A stretch of 64,000 bases of DNA from Pollutiaquabacter aromativorans (GTDB lineage: Bacteria; Bacteroidota; Bacteroidia; AKYH767-A; 2013-40CM-41-45), in contig CP185379.1 in NCBI GenBank assembly GCA_049177215.1, forward strand, positions 434,001 through 498,000, written 5' to 3'. This document shows, one piece after another, positions 26,505 through 34,861 of the stretch (positions are counted from its first letter, which is position 1; every line of letters begins with the position of its first letter). The position numbers and the translations under genes are program-made. The notes under the pieces were generated by a model. The model searched no databases, was not told the DNA's origin, and was given only the letters and a program-made list of their open reading frames with translations.

Positions 26505-27647
26505 TTACTCTGCTGATGCTCTCATAGCACCCGGCATCACAAACTCTCGGAAGTTGGAGCGGTCGATGATGCGGCCTTCGGCGGAGTAGTGTTCGAGGAA
26601 GGATTTCGGGATGCGCTTACGGCCGTTATGATTCCAGGCGAACTCGTAGGCGTAGAGTTGTCCGCCCGTTTCCTCGATCAGGTCGATTTCCTGCTGTTGA
26701 ATGGTGCGCCAGAAGAAGCGGTTGGCGGGAAGCCGGTGGTATTCGCGGTACTTCATGCGTTCGGTGACGAGGAAGTTCTCCCAGAGCGCGCCCTTGTCGT
26801 TGCGGAGGGAAAGCGGGTTCAGGTTTTGGATGATGGCATTGCGGATGCCGTTGTCGTAGAAGTAGATCTTCCGGTTTTCGCGGATCTCGTTGCGCAGGTT
26901 CCTGCTGAAACTGTTCAGGCGAAAGACGATGAACGTTTTTTCCAGCAGTTCGATGTAACGGGCGACCGTGTTCTTGTCGATGCCGATGAGGCCGGATAGT
27001 TCGTTGTACGATACTTCCTGTCCGAGTTGCAGGGCCAGCGCGCGCAGGAGCTTTTCCAGTATCTCCGGCTTTCGGATGCCCGAGATCGCGAGCACGTCTT
27101 TGTAGAGGTAGCTGGTGCACAGTTCCTGCAGGACTTCGCGCGCGTTATCGCGCTTCGTGACCACTTCCGGATACATTCCGAATACGAGTCGTTCTTCCAA
27201 TTGCTGTTCCGCTTCGAGATATCCGAGGCTTGATTCAAGTTCTTCCCAACTGAGCGGGAAGAGGCGGTATTCGATCTTACGACCGGTGAGGGGTTCCTGC
27301 GTGGTCTGGTTGATTTCCAATGCCGAGGAACCACTGACGAGCAGTTGTACGGCCTTGAACCGGTCGGTGATCAGTTTGAGCGTAAGTCCGATATCGGGAA
27401 TGCGCTGGGCTTCGTCGATGTAAACGAAATGGTAGCGGCCGATGATGGTTTTAAGGCGCGATTCACTTACACCACTCAGCAGGTTCCGGATCGCGGGGTC
27501 GTCGCCGTTGAGGAAAAGATGGGCCTCCTTTAGCAGCAGATGCCTGATGAGGGTGGTCTTTCCGACCTGGCGAGGGCCGAGCAGGATCAGCGCTTTACCC
27601 CGGAAGAACGTATGCGGGAGTTTGGCCGAAAGTGTTCTGGAAATCAT
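26505..27647 (-). CDS. AAA ATPase with DUF4143 domain (COG1373)
   Basis: The protein has 380 residues from the ATG at 27647 (MISRTLSAKLPHTFFRGKAL), which matches the usual family start. The longer in-frame reading to 27800 is only repeat-encoded sequence. The N-terminal AAA_14 ATPase has Walker A LLGPRQVGKTTL at about residues 22-33 and Walker B FVYIDEAQRI at about 90. A winged-helix region follows (YNELSGLIGIDKNTVARYIELLEKTF). The C-terminal DUF4143 part has a nuclease-like core (ALWENFLVTERMKY, then EIDLIEE). The family is abundant in mobile and defence-rich regions, but its biochemical role is unproven. Three tandem palindromes abut the start codon, suggesting tight transcriptional control. 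Confidence 0.9.
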   Translation of the reverse strand: MISRTLSAKLPHTFFRGKALILLGPRQVGKTTLIRHLLLKEAHLFLNGDDPAIRNLLSGVSESRLKTIIGRYHFVYIDEAQRIPDIGLTLKLITDRFKAVQLLVSGSSALEINQTTQEPLTGRKIEYRLFPLSWEELESSLGYLEAEQQLEERLVFGMYPEVVTKRDNAREVLQELCTSYLYKDVLAISGIRKPEILEKLLRALALQLGQEVSYNELSGLIGIDKNTVARYIELLEKTFIVFRLNSFSRNLRNEIRENRKIYFYDNGIRNAIIQNLNPLSLRNDKGALWENFLVTERMKYREYHRLPANRFFWRTIQQQEIDLIEETGGQLYAYEFAWNHNGRKRIPKSFLEHYSAEGRIIDRSNFREFVMPGAMRASAE

Positions 27648-27743
27648 AATCACCAAATATAGCATAATTTTGGTGATTATGTTCACCAAAAGTATACTAT
27701 ATTTGGTGAATACGTTCACCAAATATATAGTATATTTGGTGAA
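27648..27743. promoter_or_regulatory. Three tandem TTCACCAAA/TTTGGTGAA palindromes upstream of the ATPase gene
   Basis: Inverted half-sites lie at 27648-27657 with 27669-27678 (AATCACCAAA/TTTGGTGATT), 27682-27690 with 27702-27710, and 27715-27723 with 27735-27743 (TTCACCAAA/TTTGGTGAA). The repeat period is 33-34 bp with A/T-rich centres. The first palindrome touches the ATG of the COG1373 ATPase. This looks like a multi-site operator or a protein-binding repeat cluster; no separate regulator gene is adjacent. Confidence 0.75.
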
Positions 27744-27854
27744 TAGAAGGATAAAGGGCGTAAAATTTGATTTTTTTGACGAATATCCTACATTTTTCAA
27801 GGTGTGGCTAAACTACAATCCGGAGCGAGGTTGAGGTGAAGAAAAAGTGCTGAG

Positions 27855-28008
27855 GCATAGCCCCGATGGAGGTCCGCCGCCATGCCGGAACTTCGGAGCG
27901 GGGAGTGGTGAATGGAGATGGATGGTTTAAGCGGGCTGGCAGCGTTGATGCGGCGGCGGGCCGAGAGCGGGACCGCGGGTGATCTGGGCAGGGCGTACCG
28001 CTCCTGAT
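27855..28008 (+). ncRNA. Candidate structured RNA or intergenic element, copy 1
   Basis: This G/C-rich element begins with TAGCCCCGATGGA and ends with CGCTCCTGAT. An 11-bp stem pairs 27871-27881 with 27952-27962 (one G-T pair), and the 3' part contains AGCGGGA. The same head (TTAGCCCCG), a CGGGA segment and the same tail (GCTCCTAAT) recur at 54172-54286. From memory, elements with a TAGCCCCG head and a CTCCTAA tail occur in many Bacteroidota genomes, but I cannot name a family with certainty. The strand was chosen by that pattern. No convincing ORF lies here. Confidence 0.4.
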
Positions 28009-28121
28009 CAATTCCTTCACCCATGCATACTATGCGTTGGTATAAAAGCAGGGCAGCAGCGTTGAAGGGTTTTGTCGAAGCGTCGGGATTTGACCATCTT
28101 GCTTTGTCTTATCATCTCCAC

Positions 28122-30540
28122 ATGATGCTCCGCTTACTTTCTCTCAGTTTTTTATTGCTGTTGCATTCATGCTCGTTTCGGGCAATGGCGCAAGCCGGGT
28201 GTGGCAACGACTCGGTGGTCGTTACCTGGGTGTATGGCCTGAACCAGGCAATGGGCAATTATACCTATGCCGTTTCCACCGCGACCTATGATCTGGACTC
28301 GGGGATCGTGGAGACCTGTACGCAACTCGACTTTCCTCCCTCGCCACCGAATTGTAATACCGGCTATTGGTCGCGCACCGATACCACGTTCGACGGCTCC
28401 GGCCGTGTGGTTTTGTTGCTGACGCTGACCGGATCTCCGACCGGTTGGGTGAATGACCGCCAGACGATTCGCTCCTATCATCCCGTTTACAACCAGTTGG
28501 TATTCGAGGCGAAGTTGCAATGGAATGGTTCGGCCTGGGACTCTGTCGAAGTAACCGACCGGATCGTCAATGGATCTGGTCAGGTTACGGAAACAGCCGT
28601 TTACGATTTCAGTGGCAGCAGTCGGGTGCCGCGCACGCGCGAGTTGGTGACCTACATCGACGGGCATCCGAACGACCGTACCTACCAGCATGGCGACCTG
28701 GGCAACTGGGTGAATGACTCGTTGTATCAGTTCAGTTACTCGGGAACGATCCGTACCGGTCTTGCTTACAGTACCTGGGATTCCGGAGCTTCCAACTGGG
28801 TATTCCAGTCGCTGACACCCTACCTCTTCCAGACGGATGAGTGGTGCGCTGAACGAAAGCGGTACGATGATAATGTGGTGTCCGGTATCCAGACCCTGGA
28901 CAGCGTGACGTGGTATGTGGATACGCTGGAGCAAACGGTCTACTATCACTCCTTCGCCTGGACGGATTTCAATTTGTCGGGTTCATTCTTTCCGACGGCT
29001 TACATCAAGGATTTCGACTCCGGTTATCTGCGTGGTGAGTTGTTGCTGATCCATTCTGCCGAGGGCGATTACGCGCTGGAGGTGATTTCCGGCGACTCGA
29101 CCTGGTTTGCGGTCGATCGTCCGGTGGTGACCGATTATACTTACGATACACTCAATCACTATTCGTATATCGAGTCCACCGGCGGCTGTACGAATCCATG
29201 CGGTAGTGAGTTCACGTACAACATCGAGCCGGACGGATTCCAGGCTTCTCAGCATTATCACCGGTGGACGATGACCAACGATGAGGACATATACACCATC
29301 GCCGAGCGGAGTCCGCGTAACCGGCCGATGCTGGTCGCTCCGATCTGGGAGTACGATGTGCCGTTGTGTTACAACGAGACCTATCAGCCGCACATCACGC
29401 TGGCTGGTGGCTGTGCACCTTATTCGGTGCGCTGGACACCTTCGAACGGTCTCTCGAACGACACCATCCTGGATCCCGTGATAACCGTGAGGGCTTATCA
29501 GGCTTACACCCTTGTGGTGACCGACGCGAACGGGCAGACCGATACTTTGCAGTATTCGCTCTCACCCGTCATCGATATGTCGTTGCAGCAACCCGCCACC
29601 GTTTGCGACACCCTGCGCACGCTTGAGTTGTACAATGGCGCCGGTCTGACAACGCAGTGGTATTGGAACAGCGTGCCGATACCCGGTGCCACCGGCATGA
29701 CCTACCGGGCGGACAGCGCGGGCGAGTATTATGTGATGACCACGCTGATAGCTCCATCGCAACATTTCGAATCGAAAACCTGTGATAATTATTCCGATAC
29801 CGTACTGGTGATTCCGCACTTGCCCTTGCTGGCTGATGCCGGGCTTGCGCAGGTATCGTGTGCAGGCGATACCCTTGAGCTGGGCGGAGCGCCGACCGGC
29901 AGCGAGGGCATTGGCGCCTTGTTCTATCTGTGGACTCCCGCAACTGGACTTAAGCAGCGATACGGTGGCCAATCCCACGGTCGTCCCGCTCTCTGTGACC
30001 ACCTACACGGTTCAGGTGACGGACGAGCAAGGGTGTACCGCTGCTGCAACGGCGGAGGTGACAGTCAGCCCCGGGTTCTCGGTGAGTCTCGTTCAAGCGG
30101 GCGACAGTCTGCTCGCCACTGCCGGTGCCGCTACTTATTCCTGGTACCGGAACGATACCCTGTTGGCCAGTGGAACGGATCCGTTTTACCTGCCGGTCGT
30201 GAACGGTGACTATCATGTGATCGCGACGGATTCGTTGGGGTGTGAAGCCATCTCGGCGGATTTCAATTTTATCCTGACGAGCGTTATCGGGCAGTCGTCG
30301 GCGGGTAGCATCCGGGTGTATCCTAATCCGGCGGAACAAACCGTTACCATCGACCTCGGACAATCGTCCGGCGGTTTTTCGTTGCGGGTGCTGGACATGA
30401 CCGGTCGGGTTTGCCTTCAAGTCATGCAAGAAGGTTCAAAAGCCGAAGTGGATCTGCGCGGCCTCGTAACCGGTACTTATTCAGTGGAGATCGTTGCAGG
30501 AGGAATGCATACTGTGAAAAGACTCCTGGTTGCTCGATAG
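28122..30540 (+). CDS. Secreted T9SS-tailed protein, frameshifted
   Basis: The start at 28122 gives a signal peptide (MMLRLLSLSFLLLLHSC, then AMAQ); the reading upstream to 28023 looks non-coding. The first frame runs to about 29951 and then fails, and the other frame continues from about 29953 to the stop at 30540. Joining WTPATGL to SSDTVANPTVVPLS restores a PKD/Ig-like repeat, so a single extra A in the run at 29951-29953 explains the break. After it come a second Ig-like domain and a T9SS type A tail (VYPNPAEQTVTIDL, then GTYSVEIVAGG). The intact length would be about 805 residues. This is a sequencing error, a phase-variable site or a young pseudogene; the first is most likely. Confidence 0.75.
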
Positions 30541-30840
30541 GGGATTTGTATGTCTGCTATACAGGAATTGATAATTTTCCGTAGCTGATTGTAGGTGTTT
30601 TGAATTGAACGGAAAGCCGTTGTCGCCCCTGTGCAACCGGAACTGAATTGATGCGCAATGACCTGATCCGGCTGTTTTATACCTGCTCGCTTAAAATAAA
30701 TAATCACGGATAAAGGGGGAATTCAGTCAGATTATCCATGAATGTAGCGCCTGGGGAAGCGCATCCCTTGCCCTCATTAGGTAAGCCGGTTTATTATGAC
30801 GATCTTGCAGCCAATCAATTCATAATTAAACAGAAGTACA
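30541..30840. other. Intergenic region, probable long 5' leader of the cold-shock gene
   Basis: I see no gene in these 300 bases. Cold-shock mRNAs commonly have long structured leaders, so this may be one, but I found no good TAnnTTTG promoter and no clear stem. Confidence 0.4.
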
Positions 30841-31032
30841 ATGGAAAAAGGTAAAGTAAAGTTTTACAACAGCACCAAAGGTTTTGGTTTTATCTGTGAC
30901 GAAAAGACGGGCGAAGACATCTTCGTTCACGCCACGGGATTGAAAGCCGACATCTACGAAGGTGATGTTGTGACGTTTGAATTAACGCAAGGAAAAAAAG
31001 GTATGAACGCGATCGAAGTACAGATCGCTTAA
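30841..31032 (+). CDS. Cold-shock domain protein
   Basis: This 63-residue protein is a single cold-shock domain. RNP1 is STKGFGFICD and RNP2 is DIFVHATGL, both intact. It binds single-stranded RNA or DNA and acts as an RNA chaperone in the cytoplasm. The length is typical of Bacteroidota CspA-like proteins. The ATG at 30841 is preceded by an A-rich leader (AAACAGAAGTACA). It stands alone and is followed by a strong terminator, which fits a highly expressed monocistronic gene. Confidence 0.95.
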   Translation: MEKGKVKFYNSTKGFGFICDEKTGEDIFVHATGLKADIYEGDVVTFELTQGKKGMNAIEVQIA

Positions 31033-31059
31033 TAACATATTTCTCTTTAGTTAAGGCAG

Positions 31060-31091
31060 TCCGCCTCCTGACCGGAGGCGGATTTTTTTTT
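31060..31091 (+). terminator. Terminator after the cold-shock gene
   Basis: A perfect 9-bp stem TCCGCCTCC/GGAGGCGGA with a 5-nt loop is followed by nine T residues. Confidence 0.93.
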
Positions 31092-31157
31092 GCTCATTCC
31101 GGAAGATTGGCAGCGGAGTGCTCCGGTGTTTTATTACCGATTCGCTAAATTCGTGAA

Positions 31158-31886
31158 ATGGAGTTGTGGGTCATTGCCTGCTTTGGATTGATCGCCTGGA
31201 TGAACGCGGCGGTGGGGCATGGCGGCGCCAGCGGGTATACGGCTTTGATGGTGCTCGCGGGCTTTGCGCAAGTTATCATCCGGCCGGTCGCGTTGGAGTT
31301 GAACCTGTTGGTGTCGGCACTTGCAACCTGGCATTTCTTTAGAGCGGGATATTTTCGAAAGCGCCTTTTTCTATCGCTCATCCTCTTATCGGTTCCGATG
31401 GCTTATCTCGGTTCGCTGACCGTGTTACCCGATCGGATCTACAAAGTATTGCTGGGTTGCTGTCTGTTGATCTCGGTCGTCCGGATCGCGATACCGATGG
31501 GGCATAGTGAGCACAACGCGACGCGTCTGTTACCAACCTGGCTTGCGTGCATCATCGGAGGCTTGATCGGTCTTGTGTCGGGAATGGTCGGCATAGGCGG
31601 CGGGATACTGTTGTCGCCGGTGTTGTTGCTTGGCCGCTGGTCGACCATCAAGGAGACCGCTGCGCTATCGGCGCCGTTCATTTTCGTGAATTCCCTTGCC
31701 GGGCTGAGCGGATTATTCCTCAGTGATAAATTGAGTGTATTTCCCGAGCCCTTCTGGTTGATCGCTGCCATGACCGGCGGACTGTTGGGAGCCTGGAGCG
31801 GCAGCCGGAAATTGCCGGTGCCGGCCTTGCGCTGGGTGTTGGTGGTAGTATTGTCTGTTGCCGCCGGTAAATTGTTCCTTCCCTGA
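31158..31886 (+). CDS. TSUP-family (TauE/SafE) membrane transporter
   Basis: This 242-residue inner-membrane protein has about seven helices. It has the duplicated TSUP signature: the first half carries WMNAAVGHGGASGYTALMVL, the second GLVSGMVGIGGGILLSPVLL. Known family members move sulfite, sulfoacetate or other organosulfur anions. It heads the molybdenum-cofactor gene run, 1 nt before moeA. By position it could supply or export a sulfur compound or oxyanion linked to cofactor synthesis; that is inference. The substrate cannot be read from sequence. Confidence 0.85.
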   Translation: MELWVIACFGLIAWMNAAVGHGGASGYTALMVLAGFAQVIIRPVALELNLLVSALATWHFFRAGYFRKRLFLSLILLSVPMAYLGSLTVLPDRIYKVLLGCCLLISVVRIAIPMGHSEHNATRLLPTWLACIIGGLIGLVSGMVGIGGGILLSPVLLLGRWSTIKETAALSAPFIFVNSLAGLSGLFLSDKLSVFPEPFWLIAAMTGGLLGAWSGSRKLPVPALRWVLVVVLSVAAGKLFLP

Positions 31887-31887
31887 G

Positions 31888-33096
31888 ATGATCCGCGTAG
31901 AAGAGGCCAGGCAGTTGTTACTAACGATCGTTCGGTCGATGCCGGCTGAAGTTGTCAGTCTGCGGAACGCTATCGGTCGTGTCTTAGCGGCTGATATACG
32001 CGCACCCCTCCCGATGCCGTTGTTCGATCAGTCGGCGGTGGATGGTTATGTCTTATCATCAAGGCGTTTGCCGGATGGAAGTTACCGGGTCGTGGGGATG
32101 ATTCGCGCAGGAGATATTCCGCCAAAGACGATTCAGTCCGGGCAGGCTTATCGCATCTTTACCGGTGCTGCTGTTCCGCCACGGGCCTACGGCGTCGTGA
32201 TGCAGGAGCATGTGCAGACTACCGGTGATCGGTTAGACGTTCCAGCGGATCGTATCGTGCAGGGTTCACACATTCGAAAGAAGGGTGGTCATTTCAAGAA
32301 AGGGGCGGTCGTGCTGCAGCGGTCCGCGCTGTTGAATGCCGCCGCCATCGGGTTACTGGCGTCGCTGGGAAAGCAGACTGTGCGCGTCTATCGCAAGCCG
32401 GTGATTGGATTGCTTGTGACCGGCAGCGAGTTGCGAAAGGCGGGAACAGTCTTGCGGGAAGGGGAGATCTACGAGTCCAACTCTTCGACCCTCATCGCTG
32501 CCCTGGAGTCGTGTGGTTATTCCGTAAAGCAATTGGCATTTGCCCGTGACCGCATGGCGGAGGTTGAGCGACAGGCAAAGCGCCTGATGAAAGTGTGTGA
32601 TGTGGTGCTTTTTTCCGGTGGGATCTCGGTGGGGGATTTCGATTTCGTATTGCCGGTCCTCGAACGCCTTCGGGTCAAGCAATTATTCTACAAAGTCGCC
32701 CAAAAGCCCGGCAAACCGCTCTATGCTGGAAGTTTAGGGAGGAAGATCGTGTTTGCACTACCCGGCAATCCAGCTTCCGCCTTGGTTTGCCTGTACGAAT
32801 ATGTCCTGCCAACGTTGGATGGGATGCAAATGAAGCCGCATCGGGGTCTTGTGCAGGTCGGGTTGCCGTTGGCTTCGGAATTATCCCTGAAAGCGGACCG
32901 TGACCAGTTTCTCCGGGCTCGTGTTGTGCATGGGCATGTGGAGGTTTTTACGGCGCAGGATTCGGATAACCTGCGTAGCTTCGCGGAGAGCAATGCCCTG
33001 GTGTTTGTACCGGCCGGTGTGTCCCGGTTAAGTGCCGGAGAGCAAGTGATCGTGCACTTGCTGCCGCAACAGGAGATTGTTGCATCTAATTCGTGA
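31888..33096 (+). CDS. moeA: Molybdopterin molybdenumtransferase MoeA
   Basis: MoeA inserts molybdate into adenylylated molybdopterin to finish Moco. The protein has 402 residues from the ATG at 31888, 1 nt after the transporter stop. Motifs are PLPMPLFDQSAVDGYVL near the N-terminus, the MoCF-like GLLVTGSELRKAG, and FSGGISVGDFDFV. ALPGNPASALVCLYEYVLP precedes domain IV. Length and order match the family. It is translationally adjacent to moaD, whose ATG is 4 nt after the stop. Confidence 0.96.
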   Translation: MIRVEEARQLLLTIVRSMPAEVVSLRNAIGRVLAADIRAPLPMPLFDQSAVDGYVLSSRRLPDGSYRVVGMIRAGDIPPKTIQSGQAYRIFTGAAVPPRAYGVVMQEHVQTTGDRLDVPADRIVQGSHIRKKGGHFKKGAVVLQRSALLNAAAIGLLASLGKQTVRVYRKPVIGLLVTGSELRKAGTVLREGEIYESNSSTLIAALESCGYSVKQLAFARDRMAEVERQAKRLMKVCDVVLFSGGISVGDFDFVLPVLERLRVKQLFYKVAQKPGKPLYAGSLGRKIVFALPGNPASALVCLYEYVLPTLDGMQMKPHRGLVQVGLPLASELSLKADRDQFLRARVVHGHVEVFTAQDSDNLRSFAESNALVFVPAGVSRLSAGEQVIVHLLPQQEIVASNS

Positions 33097-33100
33097 GACC

Positions 33101-33328
33101 ATGCAGGTTCGATTATTCGGAATGTTTGCAGAAGCGTTGGGAGTTGAAACTGTTACGGTGAACAGTTCCGGAACCGTGGCAGATATACGCAAGGCGTTGC
33201 TCGACTTTCATCCGGTGTTTCGCCAGGTTCCGTTTCGTATCGCCGTCGACCGACGCCTTGCATTGGAAAGCGTACAAGTCAGCGAAGATCAGGAGGTGGC
33301 CGCGTTGCCGCCATTCTCAGGAGGTTGA
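33101..33328 (+). CDS. moaD: Molybdopterin synthase small subunit MoaD
   Basis: This 75-residue beta-grasp protein ends in the required Gly-Gly (ALPPFSGG), where the thiocarboxylate forms. It is the sulfur donor to MoaE in converting cPMP to molybdopterin. I start at the ATG 33101 (MQVRLFGMFAEALG), the canonical family beginning; an upstream in-frame reading overlaps moeA. The downstream gene encodes its likely activating enzyme, 3 nt away. Confidence 0.93.
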   Translation: MQVRLFGMFAEALGVETVTVNSSGTVADIRKALLDFHPVFRQVPFRIAVDRRLALESVQVSEDQEVAALPPFSGG

Positions 33329-33331
33329 GTC

Positions 33332-34393
33332 ATGGAGCAGCTGTACAAGGATCGATATGCGCGGCAGGAAGCCTTGCCGGAGATCGGCAAGGCGGGGCAG
33401 TTGCGACTTGCACGGGCCAGTGTTCTGGTTGTTGGAGCAGGCGGACTGGGTTGTCCGGCTTTGCTTTACCTCGCCGGTGCAGGGCTTGGGCGTATCGGGG
33501 TCGTGGATCACGATCAGGTGGCAGCGAGCAATTTGCCCCGGCAGATAGTGTACCGGGAAGCGGATCTTGGCAGGAACAAAGCGGAAGTTGCGGTTCAGCA
33601 GCTTCGACAGATCAATAGCACGCTTCAATACGAAGCGATCCCGGAGCCGTTGCATGCCGGTAACGCGAAATCCCTTATCCAGGAGTATGAAATCGTCTTG
33701 GATTGTACGGACGATTTCGCGACGCGCTTTGTGATCAATGATGTTTGCCGCGAACTTCAGATGCCCCTGGTTTACGGCGCTTTGCATCGCTACCAGGGAC
33801 AGGTTTCGGTTTTTCATTGTTCCGATGAACACGGAATGCGCTTTGATTACCGGGAATTGGTTCCGTCGGTTGCGGACCCGTCTGCAGTGACCAGTTGCGA
33901 ACAGGATGGCATTCTGGGAACGGTCGCCGGAGTGATCGGTACCATTCAAGCGGAGCAAGCCATCAAGATCATCTGCGGTATGGGTGATGTTCTTGCCGGT
34001 AAAGTCCTCCTATTGGATCTTCGGCATTATACAACCAATCTGCTGGAGTTATCCGGTTATTCAAGGCCGGAAATTTCTCCCGCGCACGGTTTACAGCAAG
34101 TCCTGCCACATTTGTTTGACGTTTCAATCGAGGAATTGCCCGCCGGTTCGTTCACCTTACTCGACGTACGCGAATCGGCTGAGCAGATGATTGAAGCGAA
34201 TGCGGTGAGCCTGCCGTATTCCGATCTGGACGAAGGTTACCGGCAGTTGGATCCTGCCACGACCTGGTTGGTGGTGTGTGAGAGCGGACTGCGCAGTCGG
34301 GCCGTAACCGCTTGGTTGCGCAGTAAAGGCTTTGAACGTGTTTTCAGTCTTAAGGGCGGTCTCGCAGAACTGCAAAGCCTCCATCGTGTCTAA
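33332..34393 (+). CDS. moeB: MoeB/ThiF-type activating enzyme with C-terminal rhodanese domain
   Basis: This 353-residue protein has an N-terminal E1-like domain with VLVVGAGGLGCPALLYLAGAG for ATP, followed by VDHDQVAASNLPRQ and LDCTDDFATRFVIND. The likely conserved Cys is in VTSCEQDGILGTVAG. The C-terminal rhodanese domain (about 260-353) has LLDVRESAEQM and the active Cys in VVCESGLRSRAV. It should adenylate and sulfurate the MoaD C-terminus, with the rhodanese part passing sulfur. The paired CxxC zinc motifs of classical MoeB are absent in this reading. It lies between moaD and moaE. Confidence 0.9.
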   Translation: MEQLYKDRYARQEALPEIGKAGQLRLARASVLVVGAGGLGCPALLYLAGAGLGRIGVVDHDQVAASNLPRQIVYREADLGRNKAEVAVQQLRQINSTLQYEAIPEPLHAGNAKSLIQEYEIVLDCTDDFATRFVINDVCRELQMPLVYGALHRYQGQVSVFHCSDEHGMRFDYRELVPSVADPSAVTSCEQDGILGTVAGVIGTIQAEQAIKIICGMGDVLAGKVLLLDLRHYTTNLLELSGYSRPEISPAHGLQQVLPHLFDVSIEELPAGSFTLLDVRESAEQMIEANAVSLPYSDLDEGYRQLDPATTWLVVCESGLRSRAVTAWLRSKGFERVFSLKGGLAELQSLHRV

Positions 34394-34404
34394 TCTGTCC
34401 CATC

Positions 34405-34854
34405 ATGAATCCGTCGGAAAAGAAGAAGGTGAGTTTATTCGTGGAAGGTCCCATCCATCCCGAATTCATCGCTGCTTCGATCGCGAAGCATCAGGCGAAG
34501 ACCGGTATCGGGGCGCATGAGATCTTCCTTGGGCAGATCCGTGCGGACAAGAAGGGAACGGAAACGGTGGAGGCGATCGAGTTCAGCGCTTATCGTGAGA
34601 TGGCCGACACGGCTTATCAGGAGTTTCGGGAGCAGTTGTTCGCGCGTCATTCCATCACCTGTATGCATGTTTACCATTCGCTTGGGCGGGTGCGTGCAGG
34701 AGAGTTGAACCTCTTCGTTTTCGTTTCCGCTGAACGTCGTGTTGCGGCCATGGATGCCTGCCGCGAACTGGTCGAATGGATCAAGAAAGAGCTGCCCGTC
34801 TGGGGGAAGGAAGTCCTTTCTTCTGCAGCCGGGGAGTGGAAAGTCAATACCTGA
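34405..34854 (+). CDS. moaE: Molybdopterin synthase large subunit MoaE
   Basis: This 149-residue protein forms the heterotetrameric synthase with MoaD and converts cyclic pyranopterin monophosphate to molybdopterin. Family signatures are EIFLGQIRADKKG, IEFSAYREMAD, VYHSLGRVRAGELNLFVFV and the active-site region IKKELPVWGKEVL with its conserved Lys residues. Length is normal. It starts 11 nt after the moeB-like gene and ends 7 nt before the moaC-mog fusion. Confidence 0.95.
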   Translation: MNPSEKKKVSLFVEGPIHPEFIAASIAKHQAKTGIGAHEIFLGQIRADKKGTETVEAIEFSAYREMADTAYQEFREQLFARHSITCMHVYHSLGRVRAGELNLFVFVSAERRVAAMDACRELVEWIKKELPVWGKEVLSSAAGEWKVNT

Positions 34855-34861
34855 AACGAGC

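Noticed and set aside
27648..27800. N-terminal 51 residues of the COG1373 ATPase reading from 27800
   Set aside because: The segment is the translation of the three palindromes; homologues start at MISR-like sequence, corresponding to 27647.
29949..29955. Programmed +1 frameshift at CTT-A-AGC
   Set aside because: The site only loosely resembles known +1 sites, there is no stimulatory feature, and a sequencing or mutation error is simpler.
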